Shown here in pieces: positions 24,009 through 35,133 of a DNA stretch of 64,000 nucleotides. The stretch is from Fagopyrum homotropicum (taxonomy: Eukaryota; Streptophyta; Magnoliopsida; Caryophyllales; Polygonaceae). Position 1 is the first letter of the stretch, and every line of letters starts with the position of its first letter. Below the pieces are notes generated by a model that saw nothing but the letters and a program-made list of their open reading frames with translations, ran no database searches and was not told the origin of the DNA. A program made the position numbers and the translations under genes. The stretch is taken from assembly GCA_033239125.1 (NCBI GenBank), contig BSWB01000006.1:113568242-113632241 (forward strand), in the 5' to 3' direction.

Positions 24009-24353
24009 ATGAGGCAGTATTATGAAGATCATAAGGAATGAGTTTAAATGGATGTCAAGGTCTTGACATGGATTTTAAAGCCTCTTGGTTTTGATTTCAA
24101 GGCCTTGAATACTGTTTGTGGCACTTGTCTTTTAAAACAGTTTTCGTGTTTTGGGAATTACACTTGTGGGTCTGTAATAACTTTTAAACTCCCGTTCTTT
24201 AACTATTTTTTCTCCCTTGTTGAAAGACAAAGGGGAGAAATTATCTGCGTGATCCGATATTTTTGCATTATGCAATTTAAGATATTATTGCATATGCATC
24301 GCAAACATTAAGTGCAGGTACGATATTTGTTTTGTCTTCCATCAAGGGGAGAT

Positions 24354-25421
24354 TGATAACTCCACCTTGGTTACATATTTGTATGTATGTGATGATGGAA
24401 GACTTAACATTATGAGTTGTTTATACACTAACAAATATCGATTATATTTTTAGATTGCATGGTTTGGTTTTGTGTTTGTTAAATGTGTGCAGTGCAGGAC
24501 TTGTAAAGTATTTCAAAGGATGAATGGAGGCCTTGAAACAAGTTACAAAGGATAGACACAGAGATTGAGAAGCAATTCAAAGGTTCAACGCTGAGGCCTT
24601 GAAAACCATTTCAAGGATCAAAGCCGAAGCCTAGAAACACGTTACAATGGATACATCGGCTAGAAGGATTTCAAAATCAAGATTCAATCTCAACAACCAA
24701 ATCCACCAAGGATCAAGAGAAGATCTTCAAACAAGATATCAAAAGAAGATCTCGGCCAGCTCAAATCTCCAACGGATTTTGTAGAAGAATTTTCGGCCCA
24801 ACAAGAAGATCTTGGAAAGATTTTAACCAACGCAAGATTGAAAATTTCATCCATTGGATTTCACAAAGATCTCGCAATTCAAGGAAGATCTTCAACGACT
24901 ATCAAAGAAAGATATCTTCAACAAAAGATCCTTAACAACTTGGAAGATATCAGAGCTTGAAATAAGGACTTCAATGACAAGATCTTCAACGGCTCTTTTC
25001 AAGAGAAGATCCCGAAGAAGTATCTCAACGTGCGTCAAGGAGATGAAGAAGATAGAAGATCCTACAACGGATACTTTATCTCAACCTACACCGTTTTCTA
25101 TGGAGAAAGAAGAACATCACAACGGTCATCTTCACAACGGCGAGAAGACTTCTCCATCGAAGACTATAAATGAAGATCACGATTGAAGAGAACAACAACA
25201 AGTTTACACGTAAACATCTAAGTCTTCAAGCGATCACATGCATCTTCATTTTGTTCTAAAAGCCCTTGAAAATTAGTTATGTCACAAAGAGCACAGATCG
25301 ACATCAAGACCTTGAAATCAGTTTCAAAGCCTTGGGATATGCTTTTGCGAAAAGTTCTCATACTCTATTCACCCCCTTCTAGAGTATTTATATCCTTTAT
25401 ATTCACCTATACGGTTCTTCA
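24354..25421 (+). repeat. 3' LTR of the copia element, about 390 bp deleted
   Basis: Starts and ends exactly like the 5' LTR but is 1,068 bp instead of 1,459. The missing piece corresponds to about 18990-19380 of the 5' LTR. At the junction (about 25258-25266) the text ttctaaaagcccttg joins the two sides through a short shared aaag. The TATA-like ctataaatg (25164-25172) survives. Confidence 0.88.
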
Positions 25422-25451
25422 GTACACATTTAACAATTTATAAACTAACAA

Positions 25452-25732
25452 CAATCTCTCTCTATATTATTGAACTCATTTAAATATTTTGATTTATTTT
25501 TCTTACCTTAGTCTAACTCAGTAATAAAAACGCATATTTTGTAGCATATTTTATGATTAATGAATAAATTACTTTCTTTCAAACCCAAAATATAATTAAC
25601 CTTCTTAAACTCCTTATTCTCTCAAGAATATAAACTATTTTTTTGCCGCACATCTGATCAGTTGACTATAGCATCAAAATTAATTTTAAGTGTAACGAGA
25701 TACCCGTACGTAGCACGAGCTATGCTCCTAGT
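25452..25732 (+). mobile_element. Possible small Helitron
   Basis: The right end reads acccgtacgtagcacg...ctcCTAGT, the hairpin-plus-CTAGT signature of a Helitron 3' end (CTAGT at 25728-25732, followed by AT). A plausible 5' end TCTCTCTCTATATTATTGA begins at 25452 and is preceded by A. Helitrons make no target duplication, so the boundary cannot be confirmed from one copy. No coding sequence. Confidence 0.4.
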
Positions 25733-25951
25733 ATTATATATAGTGTTGTTTGCTTTGTTTAATTTGTCTTATTATTGCAAATTTAATTTCTTATTCTCAT
25801 AAAATGTAGAAATAACAAGTTTTCAATTGTGGTAATTAAATAGAATTTTTTTTACAAAATAATAGCAAAATAAAAATAATTTCTAAGATTAATGAAATTT
25901 CGGGTTCAAATGAATAACTCGTAGTTTGAAACTGCAGGTTTCATTAAGATG

Positions 25952-26070
25952 TGGACCAAAAGTTTCCATCAAGACTTGAATTCGGGATTAATTGATTCAG
26001 TGTCAATGTCCTAACTACTAGACCATGGAACCTTTCCAATATCCTAACCGCTAGACCATGAAACCTATTA
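25952..26070 (-). mobile_element. SINE-like, tRNA-derived block with duplicated box A
   Basis: On the minus strand tggtctagcggttaggatat and, 35 bases on, tggtctagtagttaggacat both look like the D-arm/box A of a tRNA. A weak box B (gaattcaagtcttg) follows. This is the pol III layout of a tRNA-derived SINE, but the body and tail are not recognisable. Confidence 0.35.
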
Positions 26071-26127
26071 CTATTGTAAGAGGAGATGTAATTATAGCTT
26101 ATTTATTCATAAACACCAAAAAACAAA

Positions 26128-26200
26128 TAGGTGAGATTCAATCCCCAAACTTATGGGTTATGGGACCAACATGTTTCCGCTAAACTACACTATTTTAGTG
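26128..26200 (-). mobile_element. Second tRNA-like block (SINE head or tRNA pseudogene)
   Basis: On the minus strand tagtttagcggaaacatg (box A position) is followed about 35 bases later by ggggattgaatctcacc, close to the box B consensus GGTTCGANTCC. A full cloverleaf is not obvious to me, so it is more likely SINE-derived than a tRNA gene. Confidence 0.35.
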
Positions 26201-26230
26201 ATATAAGTTCAAAACTAAATATATTCTTAT

Positions 26231-26860
26231 CAACAAAGGTAGAATTTGAACTTAAAATCATATTTGTGTTATTTTTTTACAAATAGGTATATTTTTTGAA
26301 CATAATTATATCTTTACTTTATTGGCTTATAAATATCATTTAGCATGTATAGAAATAAGAGTTACAATTTTTATTGAATATTTCATATAATTTTAAAAAG
26401 TTACATGAAATTGTAATTATTATTCAAAAAAATACATACAAAATATAAGAGTTAAACCAATTAGATTGAAAATATGATGAAGCGGAAAATTATAACTCAC
26501 GAATTCGAATTTAAAATCGTATTTGTGTTTTTTTATAAATAGTTATATTTTTTTAACATAATTATATACTATATTGACTTATAAATTATCATTTAACATC
26601 TATAGAAATAAGAGTTAAAAAATTATTATTTTATATAATTTTTAAAATATTATAAAATTATAATTATTATTCAAAAAATAACATACAAAATGTAGGAGTT
26701 AAATTAATTATATTGAAAATATAATAATATTTATAAGTTAATAAAAATTAACTCTTGTTTCTATTTATAAACCAATAAAATAAAGATATAATTATATTAA
26801 AAAATTTAACTATTTAAAATTTATTTTTATTTTGTTATTATTTTAGAAAAAAATCTCATT
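26231..26860. repeat. Direct duplication (period about 271 bp) plus an inverted part-copy
   Basis: 26231-26480 recurs at 26502-26735 (taaaatc-tatttgtgtt, agaaataagagtta, attattattcaaaaaa in order) with moderate divergence. 26735-26860 then reads as the reverse complement of about 26270-26370. This could be a decayed fold-back element or nested tandem copies. Confidence 0.55.
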
Positions 26861-27360
26861 AACTAATACCCATAACCTATACTAAAATTTTATTAGTCAA
26901 AACCATTTAAAATATTAATATTAAATTTTATTAGTCAAAACCATTTAAAAAGTTACATGGCTGCAGTTGGATGAAATAATTTATTGATCATTGTTAAGCC
27001 TTGTTTGGTGTTCACGACTTTCACTTTTACCATAATTACCGTAGATCTCATATCTTATTCATAATATTATATGCATGCATAGTGATTAATGCGCACTTGC
27101 AAGTCAAGCCAAAGATTTTATCATCATAATAGACCTTTTTTATGAATAACAAAATGCTGCAAGTAACTAGCTTTGTTTTCGTGTAGGGCACATTTTTTAT
27201 AATATTAATAAAATGTATTAATATCTAACTTTTTTCTTCAATAAAACCTAATTAATATAGTATTTTAACTTTTGATGTACATATTTTTAAAAACATTAAT
27301 TATAAAATATTTCTCTGATATACTTTTACGTTTATCTTTACTAATATTTTTTGAAAAATT

Positions 27361-27455
27361 TTGACCTGTTAAGCCTTTTTTTAGTTTTATGTATAGTAAG
27401 TATACCCCATAATTTTTTACCACTTTCATTTAATGGTAGGTAAAATTAACCTTAT
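27361..27455 (+). mobile_element. Terminal fragment of the Mutator-like family
   Basis: The words aagcctttttt, agtaagtatacccc and aattttttaccactttcat follow each other as at the left end of the element at 61835. No matching right end lies nearby. Confidence 0.5.
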
Positions 27456-28787
27456 ATTGCAAACTAGTTATTTATTTATAATCAACACTTTAATTACCAT
27501 TAATTGACTAAAACACCATCCTTATTCTAAACTTTTCCTTATAAAATTGTAAAGTATAAAGTATGGACCCACTTTGAATTCAAAGATGTCGATGGGTTAA
27601 TATAAATCTACAACCAACAAGTGATTGTCGACAATATGAGACGTCCATCGATAAGTATTTGCCTGAATAACATCAAAATCGATTATTATATAATGGAAAA
27701 AGACTTCACATGCAATTTTATTTTTTTTTTCATCCAACAAATCTTAATATAATAATATCTAAATACACTCAAGAGAACACCCGAAAGTGCTATATTAACT
27801 AGTTTAATTTTCGTATCTTATATTGGTTGATCTAATATAAATTGTATAATTTATTTTGTTTTTAAAAATTTTATAATTAAATTTTGTGTATATTTTTTAT
27901 ATAAAAAGGAATTAATGTAAAATATAATTAATTACACGTTGTGATAAGAACAGAAGTAAGATATTTTTTAAACTGAACTTGTATAATCATAAAAATTGTA
28001 TTTAATTTAAATAAAAATTATTTATTTTACTTTATTAGTAATGAAAGTAAGATATAATCTAAATAGAATTTTTTTTTTTTAAATCTAAAAAAAAATCGAT
28101 GACTTTATTTTTCAACGTGACAGGTAAGATTCATCACATCTATTTTAGAAAATATATATTATAAACTGTGAATAAACTGCTCCGGAACTATTCTCAACTG
28201 AAATCTACCAAAAAAGTAACATAAAATATATTAAAAAATTAAAATTAAAATATATTAAAAAATTAAAACAAATTTCGACTATATATTACAACTACTTTAT
28301 ATCCCGCACCTTGTGCGGGTTTGTTAATAAAATTGCTTATCATATTACATTTTTTACTATATTATATGTTGTTAACTTTATTAGTTATATGTTATGAGCT
28401 CGTATAAATAACGCGTCAAGTGTTACATAGTAAATGAGAGCACGTAGCCCATGTGTTGATTATTAATTAGTTTTATGCTATTTTTTTTTTTTAAATCTAA
28501 TTTATTATTTAATAAATAATAATTTAAATAAAAAAATAATCAAATAATTTAAAAATATCATGATCTGATATGAAATCAATTAAAAAAAAGATTAATTGGC
28601 TTAATTCGTGATTTAGTTAAAAAAAAAATTTATTAGCTTAATTCGTGATTTAGTAAAAAGTTTAATTCGAGAAAAAACGTGGGGTGCCACATCAAAATTA
28701 GTGTCTTTTGTTTTAGTAAAGTATATATAGAATATATATGTATATTTAGTATATTGATAAAATAAGAATTACGAATTTAATAGTTCA

Positions 28788-29130
28788 ACGGTCCACAAAT
28801 TAGTAGGCCACAAACAACCCACAAATTAGTAGGTCACAAACGACCCACAAATAAATCAGTAGGTCACAAGGACCCACGAATCAATAGGTTACAACGACAC
28901 ACGAATCAATAGGTTACAACGACCCAAGAATCAATAGGTCACAACGATCCAAGAATCAATAGGTCACAACGACCCGCAAATTCATAGGTCACAACGACCC
29001 ACAAATTAATAGGTCACAACAACCCACAAATCCGTAGGTCAAAACGACCCAAAAATCATTAGATCAAAACGACCCAAAAATCATTAGGTTAAAACGACCT
29101 ACGAATTAGTAGGTCACAACAATCCACATA
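28788..29130 (+). repeat. Minisatellite, about 25-bp unit, roughly 13 copies
   Basis: Unit close to aggtcacaacgacccacaaa plus tcaat, with scattered substitutions. The middle copies are the most regular (28870-29040). Both flanks are AT-rich, so the array stands out in base composition. No coding potential. Confidence 0.85.
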
Positions 29131-29458
29131 CAAATACTAATCCGGTATGAATAAGTATTATACTTGATTCTGACAAAAAAGGTCTAGAAACGTATGATTT
29201 GTATAATCTTCAAACCTGTCTATTTATACATGTTGTCAAAGTGTATGCTTCTCTGATAACCGATGTGGGATAACAAAATTCATATTTTATAAAATAATTA
29301 AGGTTTAGTAAAAAAAAATTATTGGCTTAATTCGAGATTTAGTAAAAGATTTAATTCGATAAAAATGTGGAGCCTGAATTTTTTTTTACAAATAATCAAA
29401 GATAAACAAATTTTTTAAAAACATAAAAGAAGCCTCAATTTTTTTTAAATATTCTTAA

Positions 29459-30465
29459 GGGAAATTCCGGATGGTACCCTCATGGTTTGGGGTATTCCGG
29501 ATTTTGCCCAATAGCTTTTCAAGTTCGGATGGTACCCTTAAGTTTATATTGTTTTCCGGACTTTGCCCAAATTCATTAAATTTTTTTAAAAATCTATTCA
29601 AAACATACAAAAGAAAATAAATTAAAATATAAAGAATGATTTATTTATTTTATAATTAAAGTAAAACGGTAACTTTTTGTAAAAAAATATTTTATATTAA
29701 TTTAAAAATAAATTAATTAGATAAATTTTTTAAAAATTCAAAAAAATCAGTGTTTTATTTTATTTTAAAAATAAATAAATTAGGTTAGAATTTTTTAACA
29801 AAATCTAAAAACATAAGTGTTATACTTTATTTAAAAAATAAATAAAATAAGGATTCTTTTAAAAATTTTAAAAAAATCACTGTTTTAATTTATTATTAGA
29901 ATAAATAAATTAGTTTTATATTTCTTTATTTTTTAATATTACTTTATTTTCTTTCTTTTAGTTTTGGGAAATAAATAAAATAGAAAAATTTATTTATTTA
30001 TTCTAATAATAAATTAAAACAGTGATTTTTTTAATTTTTTAAAAAGAGTCCTTATCTTATTTATTTTTTAAATAAAGTATGACACTTATGTTTTTAGATT
30101 TTGTTAAAAAAAAATGCTAATCCAATTTATTTATTTTTAAAATAAATAAAACACTGATTTTTTTGAAATTTTTAAAAATTATCTTATTCATATATTTTTA
30201 AATTAATATAAAATATTTTTTTTGAAAAAAAGTTACTGTTTTACTTTATTTTTATAATAAATAAATTATTCTTTCTATTTTAATTTGTTTTTTTAATTTT
30301 AGTTTATTTTCTTTTGTATGTTTTGAATGGAATTTAAAAAACTGTAATGAATTTGCGCGAAATCCGGAAAACAACATAAACTTAAGGGTACCATCCGAAC
30401 TTGAAAAAACTGTTGGGCAAAATCCGGAATACCCCAAACCATGAGGGTACCATCCGAAATTTCCC
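29459..30465. mobile_element. Palindromic Mutator-like element, 1,007 bp
   Basis: It begins GGGAAATTCCGGATGG and ends CCATCCGAAATTTCCC, with a perfect 9-bp target duplication TATTCTTAA (29450-29458, 30466-30474), the Mutator signature. The two halves are reverse complements almost throughout, pivoting near 29962, so the inverted repeats are about 500 bp each with little unique sequence. It encodes nothing; a transcript would fold into a long hairpin. It needs a transposase from another Mutator-like element to move. Confidence 0.88.
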
Positions 30466-30720
30466 TATTCTTAATTATTTGTGCCTGATAATCTTTAATA
30501 TTTATTTAGTAATCCGGCATCTATTTTTTAAGAATGGTAATTTAGTAATCTATCATAAATTCTTTTAGGAGTGGCATTTAGTAAATATTTTACAAAAATG
30601 CTGAGGTGGCATCCCTCGTTGATTAACACGCGGCATTAGTGTCCTTTGTTTTAGTAAGTTATATAGATTTGAAAAGAATCCTTGATGACAAATCCAATTT
30701 CAAATAAACGGTGATATATG

Positions 30721-30778
30721 TGTTAGCCATATAATTATAGTGATTATCCTTGTATCCTTTATAATTATATGGCTAACA
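30721..30778. repeat. 19-bp perfect inverted repeat
   Basis: Arms 30721-30739 and 30760-30778 (tgttagccatataattata) pair perfectly around a 20-base loop. It may be a very short MITE remnant; no target duplication was evident. Confidence 0.6.
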
Positions 30779-31023
30779 ATATGTACGCCAAAAAATTACT
30801 AGAGGCACCAAATTATACACGTCTTACGAAACACACATCAAATTCACACCATATTTATATACGCCTTTTGAGGCGCATACTTTCTTACTTTTGTGCGCCT
30901 TGTCCGACGAACACTATAGATGAACATATTATTAAGGTTTAACACTTACATCATGAACTCATGAATATATGATATTAGGGGAAAAAACACCTTTCCTTCC
31001 TTCTTCAAGCAGTATCTTCGATG

Positions 31024-31190
31024 TAGAGAAGATGCTACTTCCACCCTTCTCTACCCATGTTCCCTTTCACGCCAACTGTTATCTATCGAATAGGAAATAA
31101 TATACATTCCGGTAAGATGCTACCTCCACCTTTCTCGACCCGTGTTCCCTTCCACACCAACTATTGTCTATCGAATAGGGAATCACATTC
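31024..31190. repeat. Diverged tandem duplication, about 85-bp unit
   Basis: agatgctac-tccaccc-tctc-acc-tgttccctt-ca-accaact-t-tctatcgaatagg occurs twice, at about 31027-31096 and 31112-31180. No coding role is apparent. Confidence 0.6.
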
Positions 31191-31506
31191 CTCCATTAAT
31201 TCTTTTCTTTGAGTTTCATGGTTAGCAACCGAAAACAATCCTGAGCGTTTCAACCAAATACCCTCGATAGTGAGCCAACACAAGCAAGACCAAAAGGCAT
31301 ACCTCTCCTAAAGGCTCTAGTGGTAGTTCCATGAACTCACAGAACGAATTGAGCTTTGGCATCATGGTCTCTTCGTCCGTCGATTGATGGCATTTTAGAG
31401 GCTTCACTTCGAGTGTAGTATGGGGAAATTATTGGGTGGTTCTCCCATTGAAGTTTTGATCATGAACTCACGAGTAGATGAGACTAGGAAAATAATTAGG
31501 GAATGA

Positions 31507-32035
31507 ATGGGTAATCAGTTAATTGGATATGAGAAGATTATACCACACAAAGAGGAGGTGGACTGGCACAAAGTAGTCTGGGACCCGGCCAAGACACCAA
31601 GTATTGCTTTATACTATGGATGGCGATCAATGACCGGTTATCTACCCGAGTTAGGTTACATTTTCTTGATATTGATCCTACTTGTAGTTGGTGTATGTGT
31701 GAGAGTGAGTCGCACGACCACTTGATCTTTGGATGCACAAATCCACAAGAGGTATTGAGGTAGGTTGGAGTGTATTTTAGGGTTCGCAGCGATGTTACTA
31801 CCAGACTAGAGATATTACACTGGCTTACTCACACCGTACATGGTAAGAGTTGGACGAGCATATCTAGGATCTACGCGTTTTCTGTCATGGTCTACTACCT
31901 TTGTTATTCCAAGAATGCCTTGGTATTTTACCATAACAGGATTCCGATAGATGTTTTGGTGATGAGGATCAGGGATCATATCTACACTTTGCTACATGAG
32001 GTTTTTTCCGTTGGAGATGGAGCTTGAGCTATAGA
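31507..32035 (+). pseudogene. LINE remnant: RT zinc-binding (zf-RVT) domain
   Basis: The first frame (HKEEVDWHKVVWDPAKTPS, GWRSMTGYLP) matches the start of the zf-RVT domain at the C-terminus of plant LINE ORF2. After a frameshift near 31650 the zinc-binding residues read C-x2-C...H-D-HLIFGC, and after a stop near 31758 the domain's tail continues (YYLCYSKNALVFYHNRI). The RT and endonuclease are absent, as usual for a 5'-truncated LINE. Sequence to about 32400 is probably its 3' untranslated part. I do not see a clear poly-A tail. Confidence 0.75.
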
Positions 32036-32953
32036 GAGGATTGCAACCTAGTAGTTGATCTTTATTGGGGATACATTACGCTCCATACTATGACGTTTTA
32101 GCTATGTGTGTACCGGAAATGGATCTAGGTTGTTGATGGTTTTGCCGAAGGTGGATTGACCATTGACCCAATGTTTGTGCACTTGTTCGGCTTGTGAGTG
32201 TTTATGTTTGCTGATGATTTTGCTGAAGGTGAACAAGCTTCATGAGTTGTGTCAAGTTTACATGTTTTCTCATGACTTTTGACTTCAAGTAGTTGGCATG
32301 TCCAGAAGGATTGTATGCCTATCTAGAATACCTTGTGTATGATTGTTTTTTGCCACATACTCCAAGTCATAGGCTTGTACATAAACTATATTACTTTAGT
32401 ATAACAAGGTCGTAAGGGCATGTGCAACAAATTTCCCAAAAAAAACTCTAAAATGGGGAAAAACTTACATTTTCTTTAAATTATTTTTGTCTAAAACCCA
32501 AAAGCTTCTTCATAATAGGGAGTCATGTATATATTTAATTTTTTATTTTAAAAATTATTTTATTCTCTATTTACATTAATTTAGATAAATGTTTATATAT
32601 TGAAGAAAACTACAAAAACATTCTAAAATATTTGACTAAAATAGTCATTTGAAACTTTCAAACGGCTTGATTTTTTTTTTTGAATATTCATGTAAACATA
32701 AGAAGCAATTGCATCACAACGTACAATGTATCCCATATTTCCAGCTTTTTTTCTTCTCATTTTGTCTCACTTTGAGTATATTTTATTATGGATCGTTGTT
32801 CGTTGGTTCTTTCGTTGAAAATAAGTGATGCAAACTGTCAAATTTCGTACGTGGGATGTATTTGGAGAAACTTCTCCCTTTCTGCAAATATAGGAAAAAG
32901 AAGGCATGTTTTTCTTAAACCCTCTATTTTAGGGTTTGGGATAGGGAATTTGT

Positions 32954-34595
32954 TACAACGACACAACGGATCTTACAACAAGACACAAATAAATGAACCA
33001 AAACTCAATATAAAACTAAAGTTTTAAACAAAAGGAAGCGTAAAAGACTCGCAACCGAGTTCAAACAAAAGGGAAACAACAACTAAAATATAAACCCGAT
33101 CCCGTCCTATAATGTACGGGAACCCCGGCTGATCACACCATCCGGATCACTCAGTAGTGCCTATATTCTGCAAGGCATCTACAACATCGGTTTAAACCGT
33201 TAGCTAACATTTAGATATCAGAATGACAATAAAGGCACAAATACACATAAGGTAAAGTAAGCACATATCATGCTCACACTCAGCCGGTTATTATCTTTCA
33301 TTAAGTAAATTCTCTTACTAATTCACTTATGTTGTCACACGAGAATCAATAGGATCTTGCCTCTGTCCCCTTTTACCAACAGGATTAGAGCGGATGCATC
33401 CCTCTGTCACATGCTGGACTGGTCGCAAGAGCACCTCCCAGTTTCCCTATTTTGAACTGGACAAGCGGTCACCGCCCGGTTATAATACACTTGAGCCAAT
33501 TACGTAACAAGGTCAATCCTATTCCGGTTATCAGTTATTACAATAAACAATAACACACCAAGCCAAAACAGTCAAACTAATATACGAAATGAAGCTAAGT
33601 AAGTCCAAGGGACTTACCTCACTCGAAGGTAACTCGTAGATCAAACAACAACTCAGTTTCCCGCAGGAAAGGATGAAGGAAAGCCTGTTCACACAAGGCA
33701 TCACAAATCAAGAACGATACGGTTGCTAGAAGTCTATAACTTCTAGTCTCAATGATCTCTAAGAGAACTCCACAAGCTAAGGTCCCAACCTTAGTTTTAC
33801 AGAACACTAAGGGTCGAGAACAACATCAAAAGCCAAGGAAAGGAACGAGGGAAGCAAGGAAGAAAGCAGCTCACCAAAGACGGGAGCTACTGCAGATAAG
33901 CCGCAGGGGCGGCTGGACAAGGCGCGTGGGCGGCTGAACAGATAACAGCAAGGGCAATTGGAAAGCACCGTAGGGGCAATGGAACCGGCAGCCGCGGGGA
34001 AAGCTCTTTGTAGGCACGGGGGCGGTGGCATGACAACAAGCACCGTCGAGCCCTTCGATAACAAGGAACACAACAAGACACCAAGGCTTGCTTCTCTCAT
34101 TCCACACACACATCCAGACTCAACTACAAGAGATTGAGAACAACAAGGAATCAACAACGGAACGCTCCACAAGAATCAAGATTCAAACATGATCTTTGGA
34201 GAAGAAGAAAAGAAAAGAACGAAGAAGAAAACGAAATAGAGGAGAAAGGCATGAAGCAACTAATGAACGTGATGAAGAACTCAGAGAAGGGAACTTACAC
34301 GTTCAGTAAGGGAAGAAGTAAACACGGTTGCAGCTCTCAAGGTTGAAGGACGATGTATGCAAGAAACAGGAAAAAGAAGAAAAAAAAGGCTGAAAAGATA
34401 GATGGAAGGACGTTCTAGGGTTTAGAACAAGATAGGAAAGTCGGCCCATAAGATAGAAGATCGGATCTTATATCTATGAAAAGAAGATAAAACGAACGAA
34501 AACAGATCAGGTGTGATCTCCCTGCGGCTGATCTTGCCGCAGGTGCAGCGCTCTTCACCACGGGGGCGGTGAAGGAAAAAGACTGGGGTTTTACA
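32954..34595 (-). repeat. 3' LTR of the Tekay-like element, outer end missing
   Basis: Aligns with 59840-61424 of the 5' LTR, but the outermost 76 bp (59764-59839, including the ggggtattaca terminus) are absent. On the minus strand it starts TGTAAAACCCCAGTC at 34595. It contains the GC-rich ccgcaggggcggc block at 33898-34030, and open frames crossing that block are not genes. Confidence 0.85.
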
Positions 34596-34610
34596 TTAGA
34601 TCCCCCTAAA
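34596..34610 (-). other. Purine tract of the Tekay-like element
   Basis: On the minus strand tttaggggggatctaa-like text (taggggg) lies directly before the 3' LTR start, the expected primer site for plus-strand DNA synthesis. Confidence 0.65.
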
Positions 34611-34767
34611 AAGAATTTTCGTCCCGAAACTTGCAACAACAAGAAAAGGTCACACAAAAACAACGCATAAACACTGAACTCAACTCATATATTTCCACTC
34701 GGGCACAAAACTCAAAACGTCATAAAAGCGTGCACAACCCAACAACGAAAACTAAGAACTCCAACAT

Positions 34768-35133
34768 CTATGCTATAGGTACATCCAACTCCGTGTAGAA
34801 CTTTGGATAGTTCCTCTGAATACTATCCTCCGTCTCCCAAGTTGCCTCATCAGTTCCTCGCATCGACCATTGAATCTTCATCATCGGGATGTCCTTTGAA
34901 CGCAAGTGTTTCGTGCTACGCTCTAAGACAACTATCGGGTGTTCAACGAACGTGTGATCTAGCTCAACCACTAGATCCTCATAATTGACGATGTGTCTCG
35001 GGCCTGGTACGTACCCCCGTAATTGAGATACATAGAAGACTAGGTAAACACTTTCAAGTCTTGGTGGCAAAACAAGTCTGTATGCTGCCTCTCCAACTCG
35101 CTCAAGAATCTCAAACGGTACGACATATCTGAG
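34768..35133 (-). pseudogene. Tekay-like integrase C-terminus with chromodomain-like end
   Basis: Continues the integrase frame interrupted by the hAT insertion: RYVVPFEILERVGEAAYRL, then PPRLESVYLVFYVSQLRGY, and a tail (ILVLERS-like, IPMMKIQW, EATWETEDSIQRNYPKFY) that resembles the chromodomain-type end of Tekay polyproteins. This frame is intact over this stretch up to the stop near 34768. The chromodomain targets new insertions to chromatin in the family. This copy is cut from the rest of pol by 2.65 kb of hAT DNA. Confidence 0.8.

Larger units (their letters stand above)
18094..25421 (+). mobile_element. Ty1/copia retrotransposon, SIRE/Maximus type, internally deleted
   Basis: LTRs begin TGATAACTCCACC and end GGTTCTTCA, with a perfect target duplication GTACA (18089-18093, 25422-25426). 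A primer-binding site (tggtattagagc, 19555-19566) and a purine tract (caaggggagat, ending 24353) flank the internal region. Order inside is gag, protease, GAG-pre-integrase and the C-terminal part of integrase, then directly a 3' ORF region. The integrase core and the entire RT/RNase H are missing, so the copy is dead. The lineage call rests on the purine tract, the DSGCSRHM protease motif and the extra 3' ORF. Confidence 0.88.
25733..28290. other. AT-rich intergenic DNA with small repeat remnants
   Basis: No gene is supported. The remnants I can name are entered separately: two tRNA-like blocks (about 25.95-26.2 kb), a direct and inverted duplication (26231-26860) and a Mutator-like terminal fragment (27361-27455). 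The rest is low-complexity AT. Confidence 0.5.
28291..30667 (-). mobile_element. Possible Helitron with nested insertions
   Basis: On the minus strand a Helitron-like 5' end TCTATATAACTTACTAAAAC starts at 30667 and is preceded by A. At the other end a GC hairpin (cccgcac-aag-gtgcggg, 28303-28319) is followed by GTAGT and then T, one base off the CTRRT rule. A second copy of the 5' motif lies at 28731, so two elements or an internal duplication are possible. The minisatellite (28788-29130) and the palindromic Mutator-like element (29459-30465) lie inside. Confidence 0.38.

Noticed and set aside
26128..26200. Functional tRNA gene
   Set aside because: Boxes are present but I cannot make a convincing acceptor stem or anticodon arm.
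28788..29130. CRISPR array
   Set aside because: Plant nuclear DNA, tandem units with no distinct spacers, no cas genes.
30721..30778. microRNA precursor
   Set aside because: Short AT-rich palindrome with perfect pairing and a 20-base loop; nothing points to a mature small RNA.
33619..34663. Overlapping ORFs on both strands as genes
   Set aside because: They fall in a Tekay LTR and come from the GC-rich repeat block; the other LTR copy (about 60.7-61.4 kb) has the same block but different frames.
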